Below, in pieces: positions 14,896-22,840 of a stretch of DNA of 26,499 nt; the stretch's first letter is position 1; the number at the start of each line of letters is the position of its first letter. The notes beneath the pieces were generated by a model, which saw nothing but the letters and a program-made list of their open reading frames with translations, did no database searches and was not told the DNA's origin. The stretch is from JAVVEG01 sp041689205 (lineage in GTDB: Bacteria > Pseudomonadota > Gammaproteobacteria > Pseudomonadales > Pseudohongiellaceae). Made by a program: the position numbers and the translations under genes. The stretch covers positions 1 to 26,499 of the forward strand of contig JBDNGQ010000200.1 of the NCBI GenBank assembly GCA_041689205.1, read 5' to 3'.

Positions 14896-15276
14896 TTAAG
14901 CGCCGCGCAGGTTGAACATGGCCAGCGCAAGCACGGCCCAGCCAGCCAGAAACATCACCCCGCCGATGGGCGTAATCGCGCCCAGCCAGCGGATCCCGCT
15001 CAGACTCAATGCATACAGGCTTCCGGAAAAGAGGAAGATTCCCGCCAGGAACAAAAACCCGCTGGTGCGCAGCAGGCCATTGAAGGGGAACTGCAGCGTC
15101 AACACGCCAACCCCGAACAGCGCCAGAGCGTGATACATATGATATTGCACACCGGTTTGAAAGGTATTGAGCATGTCGGCGGAGAGTGAAGCTTTCAGCC
15201 CATGGGCGGCAAACGCGCCCAGGGCGACGGCAATAAAACCATTTAACGCGGCTACAGTCAGAAACAGGGTGTTCAT
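14896..15276 (-). CDS. DUF423 family small membrane protein
   Basis: The 126-residue protein has about four hydrophobic helices and the family's conserved blocks GAFAAHGLK (20-28), GVQYHMYHALALF and SLYALSLSG, then GAITPIGGVMFLAGW. It corresponds to the YgdD/YwdK-type inner-membrane proteins, which have no established function. The ATG at 15276 is preceded by three 14-bp repeats in place of a normal leader; AAGG just upstream on the minus strand is lacking and the ribosome site is unclear. It is separated from rpoH by a terminator and precedes thiS by 15 bp. Confidence 0.93.
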   Translation of the reverse strand: MNTLFLTVAALNGFIAVALGAFAAHGLKASLSADMLNTFQTGVQYHMYHALALFGVGVLTLQFPFNGLLRTSGFLFLAGIFLFSGSLYALSLSGIRWLGAITPIGGVMFLAGWAVLALAMFNLRGA

Positions 15277-15280
15277 AAGG

Positions 15281-15322
15281 TTTCCAAAAAAGGGTTTCTA
15301 GAAAAGGGTTTTCAAAAAAGGC
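15281..15322. repeat. Three 14-bp tandem repeats in the DUF423 leader
   Basis: On the plus strand the units are TTTCCAAAAAAGGG (15281-15294), TTTCTAGAAAAGGG (15295-15308) and TTTTCAAAAAAGGC (15309-15322). They begin 4 bp upstream of the DUF423 start codon and so fill the ribosome-binding region of that gene, where the minus strand reads C- and T-rich. Confidence 0.85.
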
Positions 15323-15372
15323 TCAAATTAAAGAGGTGCCCAAAACAACAATGACCTGCCGATTAGGCAATA

Positions 15373-15405
15373 AAAAAGCCGCTGGTGAAACCCCCGCGGC
15401 TTTTT
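15373..15405 (-). terminator. Rho-independent terminator after rpoH
   Basis: AAAAAGCCGC (15373-15382) and GCGGCTTTTT (15396-15405) are exact reverse complements around a 13-nt loop, with GCCGC/GCGGC forming the strong part. On the minus strand the stem ends in a T run. It lies 22 bp after the rpoH stop. The symmetry would also allow termination from the other side. Confidence 0.85.
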
Positions 15406-15426
15406 AAAATCAATCTTTTGTGCCTG

Positions 15427-16287
15427 TCAGGCCAGTATCATGCCTTTCACTTTATTCATCGCATTCTTTTCCAGCTGACGAATACGCTCGGCAGACACCT
15501 GGTATTTCGCGGCCAAGTCATGCAGTGTGGCTTTCTCATCAGCCAGCCAGCGGCTGGTGATAATGTCTTTGCTGCGCTCGTCCAGCTGATCCATCGCCAG
15601 ATACAGGTCGTTGGATTTCTCCTCTTCCCATTGTGTCTCTTCGAGAGCATTGGCCAGATTGGAATGATTATCTTCAAGATAGTTGGCCGGTGCCATATAG
15701 GCGTCTTCGTCATCACTGTCAGCATCAGCGTCAAATGACATGTCATACGAACTCATGCGCCCTTCCATCTGGCGAACCACTTTAGCGTCGACACCCAGAT
15801 CCGCAGCCACCGCATTGGCCTCATCATTAGTCAACCAGCCCAGGCTTTTCTTAGCGCTGCGCAGATTAAAGAAGAGTTTGCGCTGCGACTTGGTGGTAGC
15901 GATTTTGACGATGCGCCAGTTGCGCAGGATGAATTCGTGCATCTCAGCTTTGATCCAATGCACAGCAAAGGATACCAGACGAACGCCCACTTCCGGATTG
16001 AAGCGTTTAACCGCCTTCATCAGACCGACGTTGCCTTCCTGAATCAGATCAGCCTGGGACAGACCATAACCGGAGTAGCTTTTGGCCATATGCACAACAA
16101 AACGCAGATGAGCCAGAACCAGTTGCCGGGCAGCATCCACGTTATTGTCATAATAATATTGATTAGCCAGCTCTTTTTCCTGTTCAGGTGTCAGCACAGC
16201 GATGCTGTTCACCGAGGAAATGTAAGCTGAAAGGTCGCGACCCGGTACGATAGGGCCTGTTGTCTGTAAACTTTGTCCAATGCTCAT
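15427..16287 (-). CDS. rpoH: RNA polymerase heat-shock sigma factor sigma-32
   Basis: RpoH directs RNA polymerase to heat-shock promoters. The 286-residue protein has the core-binding region 2 block ADLIQEGNVGLMKAVKRFNP (79-98), VSFAVHWIKAEMHEFILRNW (105-124), the RpoH box QRKLFFNLR (135-143) specific to sigma-32, and a region-4 helix-turn-helix ending ERIRQLEKNAMNKVKG. Length matches E. coli (284). The acidic insert FDADADSDDEDAYM (185-198) lies between regions 2 and 4. A good vegetative promoter lies upstream (16344-16372) and a terminator downstream. In many relatives rpoH directly follows ftsX; here a sulfatase gene on the other strand separates them. Confidence 0.97.
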   Translation of the reverse strand: MSIGQSLQTTGPIVPGRDLSAYISSVNSIAVLTPEQEKELANQYYYDNNVDAARQLVLAHLRFVVHMAKSYSGYGLSQADLIQEGNVGLMKAVKRFNPEVGVRLVSFAVHWIKAEMHEFILRNWRIVKIATTKSQRKLFFNLRSAKKSLGWLTNDEANAVAADLGVDAKVVRQMEGRMSSYDMSFDADADSDDEDAYMAPANYLEDNHSNLANALEETQWEEEKSNDLYLAMDQLDERSKDIITSRWLADEKATLHDLAAKYQVSAERIRQLEKNAMNKVKGMILA

Positions 16288-16343
16288 AATTAAACTCTAC
16301 TCGCTAACAGCGTGAACATCAAATTAAACAGCAGGGAAGCGCA

Positions 16344-16372
16344 ATCTTATCCGCGCACATGACCGTGTTCAA
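16344..16372 (-). promoter_or_regulatory. Sigma-70 promoter for rpoH
   Basis: On the minus strand, TTGAAC (16372-16367) and TAAGAT (16349-16344) are 17 bp apart. Each matches the consensus at five of six bases, and the -10 box lies 57 bp before the rpoH start codon. It is the best promoter seen in the window. Heat-shock regulation through further promoters or mRNA structure cannot be judged from sequence alone. Confidence 0.6.
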
Positions 16373-16501
16373 GTTTCCCTTATTTCAATTTGATCTCATC
16401 AAAATTTGTTATCTCCAGGGTAATTGGGGCTGGTATTTTGATTTCAAGCCCTGCTGAGTAAAAAAACAAGAAATCATCCAGCCGACCTGGCAGCATCATT
16501 G

Positions 16502-16543
16502 CAGCTACCAGCTACCAGCTACCAGCTACCAGCTTCCAGCTCC
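16502..16543. repeat. Six-copy heptanucleotide tandem repeat upstream of the sulfatase gene
   Basis: Four exact CAGCTAC units are followed by the variants CAGCTTC and CAGCTCC, six 7-bp units in all. The array lies 89 bp before the sulfatase start codon, outside any coding frame I accept. Such arrays can change copy number by replication slippage. Confidence 0.9.
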
Positions 16544-16632
16544 CAGTTATTTCCTGCCGGTGAGTTATGCTATTGTTGACCGATCAATCCCCGGCAATGA
16601 TCGCCCGTAAACCAAAAACAGAGGATATACAA

Positions 16633-17973
16633 ATGCGCGCACTCCTGATTATTGCCGGCCTGTGTTCAGTGTTAATCAATGCGGCCAGCGCCCAGACCGC
16701 GGCCGACAACACCGCTGCAATCGTCCGGCCTAATTTCGTCGTCATCATGGCGGATGACCTGGGTTATGGAGATCTGGGCGTGTACGGCGCCAGTCTGATT
16801 AACACCCCGCATCTTGACCGCATGAGCCTGGAAGGAATCCGCCTTGACAGTTTTTATGCCAGCGCCAATACCTGCACCCCCTCACGCGGCGGGCTGCTGA
16901 CCGGGCGTTATCCCATCCGTCTGGGCCTGGTCGCTGGTGTCGCCAGACCCACCAACAATATTGGCCTGTCGCCGGATGAGATAACCATCGGCGGTGCACT
17001 GCAGAAACTGGGCTACCGCACCGCCTTAATTGGTAAATGGCATCTCGGTCATCAGCCTGAACGCTCACCTGTTCACAATGGTTTTGATCAGTTCTACGGC
17101 CTGCTGCACAGCAATGACATGCACCCGCTGGAGCTCTACCGCAATGAGCAGGTGATTGAACAAACCGTTGACCAGACTACCTTAACCGAGCGTTACACCG
17201 CTGAAGCCGTGCGTTTTATCGAACATAACAAAGACCAGCCGTTTTTCCTGTATTTACCCCATACCATGCCGCATACCCCGCTGTTTGTATCCGAGCGATT
17301 CGAAGGCCAGTCCGCTGCCGGTCTGTACGGCGATGTGGTTGAAGCCATTGACTGGAGCACCGGCGAGATTCTGAGCACTTTGGAGCGGCTGGGCCTGGAT
17401 GACAATACCCTGGTCATATTCACCTCCGACAACGGCCCCTGGTTTGAAGGCAGCGCCGGGCCGCTTCGTGATCGCAAAGGCGTCGCGTGGGAAGGCGGCC
17501 AGCGGGTTCCGTTTATAGCGCGCTGGCCCGCAGGGATACCGGCAGGCCAGGTCAGCGATGAAGCCCTGATGAATATCGACCTGTTCCCGACTCTGGTAAA
17601 GCTGGCCGGGGGTGAATTGCCGGATGACCGCGTTATCGATGGCAAGGATATGATGCCAGTGCTGCGCGATGGCGCCGCCTCGCCTCATGAGGCGCTGTTT
17701 ATGTTTCAGAACAACCGCATTGCCGGCGTACGCAGCGGCAAATGGAAACTGGTGGTGGAATCCAACTATTTAAGTCTCATTACCAGTTTTGACAATCCTG
17801 CCTCTTATTACGGCCCTGAGGGTTTATTATTTGATCTGGAGCTCGACCCATCGGAAACCTACAGCTACACCCGCGAAAATCCCGAAGTGGTCGCTCGCTT
17901 ACGAGCGTATCTCGAGCAGGCGCAGAAGAACCTGAATACCTCAGTGCTCGAGGCCATGTGGAACCAGCCATAA
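16633..17973 (+). CDS. Secreted sulfatase (arylsulfatase A-like, formylglycine type)
   Basis: The protein hydrolyses sulfate esters; the substrate cannot be assigned. Starting from the ATG at 16633 it has 446 residues and a signal peptide MRALLIIAGLCSVLINAASA, so it is exported. AGAGGA lies about 8 bp upstream; an in-frame ATG at 16567 would mask the signal peptide. Family residues are visible: NFVVIMADDLGYGD (metal ligands Asp41, Asp42), the activation motif CTPSRGGLLTGR (Cys81, converted to formylglycine), GKWHLG (Lys135, His137), His210, TSDNGPW (Asp266, Asn267) and KGVAWEGGQRVPF (Lys282). It is a Cys-type S1 sulfatase; no maturase gene is in the window. It lies alone between rpoH and ftsX, flanked by tandem repeats on both sides, which suggests a later insertion. 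Confidence 0.94.
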   Translation: MRALLIIAGLCSVLINAASAQTAADNTAAIVRPNFVVIMADDLGYGDLGVYGASLINTPHLDRMSLEGIRLDSFYASANTCTPSRGGLLTGRYPIRLGLVAGVARPTNNIGLSPDEITIGGALQKLGYRTALIGKWHLGHQPERSPVHNGFDQFYGLLHSNDMHPLELYRNEQVIEQTVDQTTLTERYTAEAVRFIEHNKDQPFFLYLPHTMPHTPLFVSERFEGQSAAGLYGDVVEAIDWSTGEILSTLERLGLDDNTLVIFTSDNGPWFEGSAGPLRDRKGVAWEGGQRVPFIARWPAGIPAGQVSDEALMNIDLFPTLVKLAGGELPDDRVIDGKDMMPVLRDGAASPHEALFMFQNNRIAGVRSGKWKLVVESNYLSLITSFDNPASYYGPEGLLFDLELDPSETYSYTRENPEVVARLRAYLEQAQKNLNTSVLEAMWNQP

Positions 17974-18006
17974 ACAGGAAGAGTTCAGCCAATGGCAGCG
18001 GCTATA

Positions 18007-18050
18007 ACTGGGAGTTGCCCTGACTGGGGGTTGCCCTGATTGGGGGTTAC
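18007..18050. repeat. 16-bp tandem repeats between the sulfatase and ftsX genes
   Basis: ACTGGGAGTTGCCCTG (18007-18022) and ACTGGGGGTTGCCCTG (18023-18038) differ by one base. A third partial copy beginning ATTGGGGGTTAC follows (18039-18050). The array lies between the convergent stop codons of the sulfatase and ftsX genes. Confidence 0.85.
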
Positions 18051-18069
18051 GTACACAGCGGAGTGCCGA

Positions 18070-19062
18070 CTAACGTGGCTCAATCGCCGCCAGGTACTGC
18101 ATCACCGACAGCAGCGCGCCCAGCCAGCCGAGCAGGGCGCCGCCGCTAAGCAGCACAACAGCAGGCAGGATGCCCGGCCCCTGCAGCACAAAGTCGCTGC
18201 CATACAGATCCAGCAGACTGTTTAATGGCTCGGCAAACAGCAGCAACAGTGACAGCAGGCTCAGCCACGCAAACAATCCCCCCAGCAGACCATAGCAGAA
18301 GCCGGTGTAGAGAAAAGGCCGTGCCACAAAACTATTGCTGCCACCCACGAGCTTCACCACCAGAATCTCCGCGCGACGGCTTTCAATGGCCATGCGGATG
18401 GTATTGCCGACTACAAACAACACGGCCACCGATAGAATGATAATCAGCGCCGCCACGGCCCGTTCAATGATCCCGGTCAGCCCCTGCAGACGCTGCAGCC
18501 ATAGCAGATCAAGTTGCGCAAATTCCACTTCCGGCAGGGCTTGCAATGCCTGCAACAATTGCTCTGCCTCAGCCGCATCCAGTGTTGATGGACGGATCAC
18601 CAGCACGGCGGGCAGCGGATTGCTGCCCAGTGCACTGATCACATCCCCGAAGCCCGACTGGTCCCGGAACTCCAGCAGCGCCTGATCGGCAGAGATGTAG
18701 CTGACTGACCGCACATCATTGTTGCTAAGTAAGTCATCGCTTAGCTCAGCAGCCCGGCTTTCCGTCACTTCATCATGCAGGTACAGGGTAATCTGGTTGA
18801 TATCATCAATGCCGCTGCCAAGACCGCCCACATTGAGCATGACCACTGACAGCAGGGCTGGCAACAGCAGCGCAATGCCAATCACCGTGATCGTCATCAG
18901 ACTGGCGAGCGGGGCCTTCCATAGCCGGTGCAGGCTATCGCCAGCCATCTCCCGATGATGCTGCAGCCGCGAACGTAGCTGACTGGCTGTAGACGCTGGC
19001 GCCGCTCGTGCTTTCAGAGCGGGATCTTTAACGGCTTTGGCTTTGACGGGTTCAGTTCTCAT
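18070..19062 (-). CDS. ftsX: Cell division protein FtsX
   Basis: FtsX is the membrane part of the FtsEX complex, which uses ATP to control septal peptidoglycan hydrolases through periplasmic partners. The 330-residue protein has a basic cytoplasmic N-terminus (1-48), a first helix (about 52-78), a periplasmic domain including INQITLYLHDEVTES and VLVIRPST, and three further helices. The family block AIESRRAEILVVKLVGGSN is near the centre. The C-terminus reads YLAAIEPR. The start overlaps ftsE by 4 bp. Confidence 0.96.
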   Translation of the reverse strand: MRTEPVKAKAVKDPALKARAAPASTASQLRSRLQHHREMAGDSLHRLWKAPLASLMTITVIGIALLLPALLSVVMLNVGGLGSGIDDINQITLYLHDEVTESRAAELSDDLLSNNDVRSVSYISADQALLEFRDQSGFGDVISALGSNPLPAVLVIRPSTLDAAEAEQLLQALQALPEVEFAQLDLLWLQRLQGLTGIIERAVAALIIILSVAVLFVVGNTIRMAIESRRAEILVVKLVGGSNSFVARPFLYTGFCYGLLGGLFAWLSLLSLLLLFAEPLNSLLDLYGSDFVLQGPGILPAVVLLSGGALLGWLGALLSVMQYLAAIEPR

Positions 19063-19748
19063 AATGAGCGTTCAGCGCTGGCTTTGTGAGTGGTGTCAGA
19101 CACCAGCGTGCCATTCTCCAGGGTCAGCATGCGGTGCTTGAGCCGGGTGATCAGCGACAAATCATGGCTGGCAATCAGCATGCTGACCCCAATCTGGTTG
19201 AACTGTTCAAACAGCAGCATGATCTCCGCGGCCAGTTCAGGGTCGAGATTTCCGGTCGGTTCATCGGCCAGCAGAATCTGCGGCCGGTTGACCACGGCGC
19301 GCGCAATACCGATGCGCTGTTGCTCACCGCCGGACAGGGTAATCGGGTTAAGTTTCTCTTTTTTCAACAGACCCACTTTATCCAGAGCAGCGCGCACGCG
19401 CCGGCCGGCTTCGTGTTTGCTGTAGCCTTCTATCTGCAGAGGCAGCGCGATATTTTCATAAACAGAGCGATCAAACAGCAGTTGATGATCCTGAAAGACC
19501 ACGCCGATGCGTCGCCGGTACAAGGGGATCTGCCGCTTTGGCAGGCGGTTGAGGTTCTTGCCATTGACCAGAATCTGCCCCTGGTTAGCAATCTCCATAA
19601 TCATGATCAGTTTCAGCAATGTGCTTTTGCCGGCGCCGGAGCGGCCGGTCAGGAAGGCCATCTCGCCCTTATTCAGCTCAAAGCTGACCTGCTTAAGAGC
19701 ATCATGGCCGCCAGGGTAGCGCTTACTCACATCGTCAAATCTGATCAT
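19059..19748 (-). CDS. ftsE: Cell division ATP-binding protein FtsE
   Basis: FtsE is the ATPase of FtsEX. The 229-residue ABC protein shows Walker A GRSGAGKST (35-43), Q-loop Gln86 in GVVFQDHQLL, signature LSGGEQQ (138-144), Walker B ILLADEPTGNLDP (158-170) and the switch histidine in IASHDLSLI. The sequence VSKRYPGGHDALKQVSFEL is characteristic of FtsE. It overlaps ftsY upstream and ftsX downstream by 4 bp each, the usual ftsYEX operon. Confidence 0.97.
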   Translation of the reverse strand: MIRFDDVSKRYPGGHDALKQVSFELNKGEMAFLTGRSGAGKSTLLKLIMIMEIANQGQILVNGKNLNRLPKRQIPLYRRRIGVVFQDHQLLFDRSVYENIALPLQIEGYSKHEAGRRVRAALDKVGLLKKEKLNPITLSGGEQQRIGIARAVVNRPQILLADEPTGNLDPELAAEIMLLFEQFNQIGVSMLIASHDLSLITRLKHRMLTLENGTLVSDTTHKASAERSL

Positions 19749-20908
19749 GCTTCGCGGTCAAATAAGGCGGATACGAACTGATCCGCCGCAAAGGGACGTA
19801 AATCATCTACCTGCTCACCAATCCCGATAAAACGGATCGGCAGCTGCAGTTCTTTGGCGATCGCGAACACCATGCCGCCTTTAGCCGTGCCATCAAGCTT
19901 GGTCAGCGTTATGCCGGTGAGGTTAACCGCTTTATGAAAACTCTGCGCCTGGCTGAGGGCATTCTGGCCAGTGGTCGCATCAAGCACCAGCATCACCTCA
20001 TGCGGAAGGTTTGCATCCAGTTTCTTCAGCACCCGCACTATCTTCTGCAATTCCTGCATCAGATTATCTTTGGTGTGCAGGCGACCGGCGGTGTCGGCGA
20101 TCAGCACATCGACACCACGGGCTTTAGCCGATTGGTAGGCATCGAAGATCACGGAAGCACTGTCAGATCCGCTCGGCTGGGAGATCACCGGTACTTTGTT
20201 GCGCTCGCCCCAGACCTGCAATTGCTCGACGGCCGCGGCGCGGAAGGTATCGCCTGCTGCGAGCATCAGTTTCTTGCCATCCTGCTGCAGGCGTTTGGCC
20301 ATTTTACCAATGGTGGTGGTCTTACCCACACCGTTTACACCGACGACCAGGATCACATAGGGCTTCTGATCGGCCGGAATGGTCAGCGGCACGTCACAGG
20401 GTTTGAGTAAGTTGGTGAGCTCGGCTTTCAAGCTCTCCATCAGGGCGTCAGCGTTGGTCAGCTGCTTGCGTTTAACCCGGGCAGCGAGCGCCTGGATAAC
20501 GTGGTCGGTTGCCGCTATGCCGAGGTCTGCGGATAATAACTGGGTCTCGATATCCTCCAGCAGCGCCTCATCAATGACTTTTTTGCCCAGCACCAGATCG
20601 CTGAGCCCGTCGGAGAGATTGCTGCGAGTGCGGCTCAAGCCCTGTTTGAGGCGGCTGAACAGATTTTCTTTGGCGGGCGGTTCTGCTTGCGCTGAAGGCT
20701 TGTTATTGGCTTCGATAATCGGCGCCGCAGCCGTTTCGGTTTGAGTTTCAGGGGCGGGCGCAACTTCCGGCAGAGCATCGCGTGCAGAACCGGCGGCGGT
20801 ATCTGACTCAACTGCGGGGTCCGAATCCAGCACCACATCAGCCGCGGGCAGAGTTTCCGCTTCCGGAGTCTCGGGTGTTGGTTTTGCTTTCTTGAAAAAA
20901 TTAAACAT
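19745..20908 (-). CDS. ftsY: Signal recognition particle receptor FtsY
   Basis: FtsY is the GTPase that docks SRP-ribosome complexes on the inner membrane. The 387-residue protein begins MFNFFKKAK, followed by an acidic, Ala/Pro/Glu-rich A domain (about 10-80), then the N domain (LFSRLKQGLSRTRSNLSD) and the G domain. GTPase motifs are GVNGVGKTTT (190-199), DTAGRLHTK (272-280) and TKLDGTAKGG (336-345). The A domain contains SDTAAGSARDA, which resembles an insertion in the divergently encoded RsmD. It is the first gene of ftsYEX and divergent from rsmD, as in E. coli. Confidence 0.97.
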   Translation of the reverse strand: MFNFFKKAKPTPETPEAETLPAADVVLDSDPAVESDTAAGSARDALPEVAPAPETQTETAAAPIIEANNKPSAQAEPPAKENLFSRLKQGLSRTRSNLSDGLSDLVLGKKVIDEALLEDIETQLLSADLGIAATDHVIQALAARVKRKQLTNADALMESLKAELTNLLKPCDVPLTIPADQKPYVILVVGVNGVGKTTTIGKMAKRLQQDGKKLMLAAGDTFRAAAVEQLQVWGERNKVPVISQPSGSDSASVIFDAYQSAKARGVDVLIADTAGRLHTKDNLMQELQKIVRVLKKLDANLPHEVMLVLDATTGQNALSQAQSFHKAVNLTGITLTKLDGTAKGGMVFAIAKELQLPIRFIGIGEQVDDLRPFAADQFVSALFDREA

Positions 20909-20952
20909 AAACGGGGATTCCAGGCTGTATCTGCTCTAATGCCGGACGCGAA

Positions 20953-20961
20953 ATACTAGCA
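20953..20961 (-). promoter_or_regulatory. Candidate extended -10 element for ftsYEX
   Basis: On the minus strand this reads TGCTAGTAT, a TGn plus a -10-like hexamer with four of six matches, 45 bp before the ftsY start. No clear -35 box was found. Tentative. Confidence 0.25.
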
Positions 20962-21040
20962 TTGCGGGACTTTCTTATACATGGTTAATGCGTTTAGATA
21001 GCAGCAATTTACAGATCGACTTACACAGCAATGGTATTCC

Positions 21041-21709
21041 ATGAAAATATCCACCAACACGCTGCGCATAATCGCGGGTAAATGGCGCAGCCGAAAATTA
21101 ACATTTCCGGATGCAGAGGGTTTGCGTCCAACTGCCGACCGAGTGCGCGAGACGCTGTTTAACTGGCTGCAGAACCACATTGCACAGGAATCCTGTCTTG
21201 ATCTTTTTGCCGGCAGTGGTGCCTGCGGTATTGAAGCGCTGTCTCGCGACGCGAGCCATGTCACTTTCATTGATAACTCAGCTGCGGCACTGGCCGCAAT
21301 CCGCAGCAATCTGCAGATACTGGGCGCTATAAATAACAATTTCACTCTGCATCGACAGGACGCACTGAGCTGGCTCGATTCGGTCTCTCTTGACTCGGCA
21401 GCAGGTTCCGCACGTGACTCCGCACCTGGTTCGGCGAAAGGGCAGCAATATGGCATCGCCTTTGTTGATCCACCCTTTGCGGCAAATCTGCTGGAATCGG
21501 CGTGTCAGAAACTGGAGGACAGCCAGGTGCTCAAACCCCAGGCATTGATCTATGTAGAATCAGGCACCGGCCTGGCGCGCGTGAAGTTGCCAAAAAACTG
21601 GCTGGTGTTGAAATCCAAACAAGCGGGAGCGGTTAGTTTTTGTTTATGCCAGCGCCGCCCTGAGGGCGTTGGCCGTATTGAGCACGATGCTGATGGCAGC
21701 ATTGAATAA
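21041..21709 (+). CDS. rsmD: 16S rRNA (guanine966-N2)-methyltransferase
   Basis: RsmD methylates N2 of G966 in 16S rRNA using SAM. The 222-residue protein shows RIIAGKWRSRKLTFP (9-23), GLRPTADRVRETLFNWL (27-43), the SAM loop LDLFAGSGACGIEALSR (53-69) and the catalytic DPPF (143-146). Between the last two is a low-complexity Ser/Ala/Asp insertion of about 20 residues (roughly 115-137, including SAAGSARDSAPGSAKG), which makes it longer than the ~200 residues of typical RsmD. The ATG at 21041 matches family starts. It is divergent from ftsY. Confidence 0.95.
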   Translation: MKISTNTLRIIAGKWRSRKLTFPDAEGLRPTADRVRETLFNWLQNHIAQESCLDLFAGSGACGIEALSRDASHVTFIDNSAAALAAIRSNLQILGAINNNFTLHRQDALSWLDSVSLDSAAGSARDSAPGSAKGQQYGIAFVDPPFAANLLESACQKLEDSQVLKPQALIYVESGTGLARVKLPKNWLVLKSKQAGAVSFCLCQRRPEGVGRIEHDADGSIE

Positions 21710-21745
21710 GGACTCCTTCTTTAAAGTCATGAGAGAGGTTTTGCC

Positions 21746-22780
21746 GTGAAACGACCGCAAGTAACTGTGTCAGTCTTCAAAGCACCCTGGTGGTTGCCGG
21801 AAGGGCACAGCCAGACCCTGTGGCGCAAATTCGCACCGGCTCCCAAATCTGATCTGCCGCCGCGTCAGCGCCAGCGAATTGAGCTTGCCGATGGTGATTT
21901 TATCGATCTGGACTGGGCGGCAGGCGTCAATGATCCTGATGGCAATCCGCAACACGCGGCCGGATTGCCAATGGTGCTGATCCTTCATGGTCTGTGCGGC
22001 TGCTCAAGTTCACCCTATGTGCTGTCGCTGCAACAAATGCTCAGTCAGCACGGCTATCCGAGTGCAGCAATGAATCTGCGTTCCTGTAGCGGTGAGCCCA
22101 ATCGCCTGGCCCGGGCCTATCATTCGGGTAACAGCGATGATCTGGAGGAAGTATTCACCAGCCTGCGAAGCGATTTCCCGGAACGAAAATTTGTCGTCAT
22201 TGGTTTTTCGCTGGGTGCCAATGTGATGCTTAAATGGCTGGGAGAGAATCCCAGGCCGCAGCTGGTGGTCGGCGCGGTTGCCGTGTCGACTCCGTTTTCG
22301 CTGGCTTTATGTTCAAGCACCATGAATGCCGGTTTGAGCAGAATCTACGGACGGTATTTTTTGCAGGGGTTGCTCAGCGGTGTGCGCACTAAGCAGCAAC
22401 TGTTCTTGCAGCAGGGCAATATCGAAGAGCTGGAGAAACTGAATGCGCTGGGTGGTCTGGATAAGCTGAGCACACTCTGGGAGTTTGATGACCGGGTTAC
22501 TGCGCCGCTGCATGGTTTTCGCGATGCGCGCGATTATTATCAGCGTTCCAGCAGTCAGAATTTCCTCGGCGCGATAAAATCTGACACGCTGATGATCCAC
22601 AGCATGAATGATCCGATAATTCCGCCTCAGGCAATCCCGGATGCACGCTCCCTGCCTGAGCAGATTCGGCTTGAAGTGATGTCGGCCGGAGGTCATGCAG
22701 GCTTCGCTGCCGCCGGACAGTCGCGCTGGTTGGAACAGAGAATTTTACGTTACATTGAGCTCCTGCAGCCGTTTGGCTAG
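21746..22780 (+). CDS. YheT-type alpha/beta hydrolase
   Basis: The 344-residue protein belongs to the alpha/beta-hydrolase group of E. coli YheT. Signatures are WWLPEGHSQTLW (15-26), ILHGLCGCSSSPY (79-91), SCSGEPNRLARAYHSG (113-128), the nucleophile elbow GFSLGAN (Ser155), SMNDPIIPP (Asp289) and AGGHAGF (His317), so the catalytic triad is complete. Family members are putative esterases with no settled physiological substrate. It is cytoplasmic, without a signal peptide. It sits 36 bp after rsmD and 60 bp before coaD on the same strand. Confidence 0.92.
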   Translation: MKRPQVTVSVFKAPWWLPEGHSQTLWRKFAPAPKSDLPPRQRQRIELADGDFIDLDWAAGVNDPDGNPQHAAGLPMVLILHGLCGCSSSPYVLSLQQMLSQHGYPSAAMNLRSCSGEPNRLARAYHSGNSDDLEEVFTSLRSDFPERKFVVIGFSLGANVMLKWLGENPRPQLVVGAVAVSTPFSLALCSSTMNAGLSRIYGRYFLQGLLSGVRTKQQLFLQQGNIEELEKLNALGGLDKLSTLWEFDDRVTAPLHGFRDARDYYQRSSSQNFLGAIKSDTLMIHSMNDPIIPPQAIPDARSLPEQIRLEVMSAGGHAGFAAAGQSRWLEQRILRYIELLQPFG

Positions 22781-22840
22781 AATGGCCGCGGAATCCGCAC
22801 AGCGTCAAGCAAATCGTCCGGCCAAAAAGTGAGCAGAACA

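Larger units (their letters stand above)
16288..16632. other. Intergenic region between rpoH and the sulfatase gene
   Basis: This 345-bp divergent region holds the rpoH promoter (16344-16372), a 6-bp hairpin TTTGAT/ATCAAA near 16389-16403, and the CAGCTAC heptamer array (16502-16543). It also contains the 5' leader of the sulfatase, with a possible TTGACC near 16575. No additional gene is convincing. Confidence 0.6.

Noticed and set aside
16502..16543. CRISPR array
   Set aside because: Units are 7 bp, directly adjacent and without spacers; no cas genes are present.
16567..16632. Upstream ATG start for the sulfatase
   Set aside because: It would place 22 hydrophilic residues before the signal peptide; the ATG at 16633 has a good ribosome site and gives a normal exported protein.
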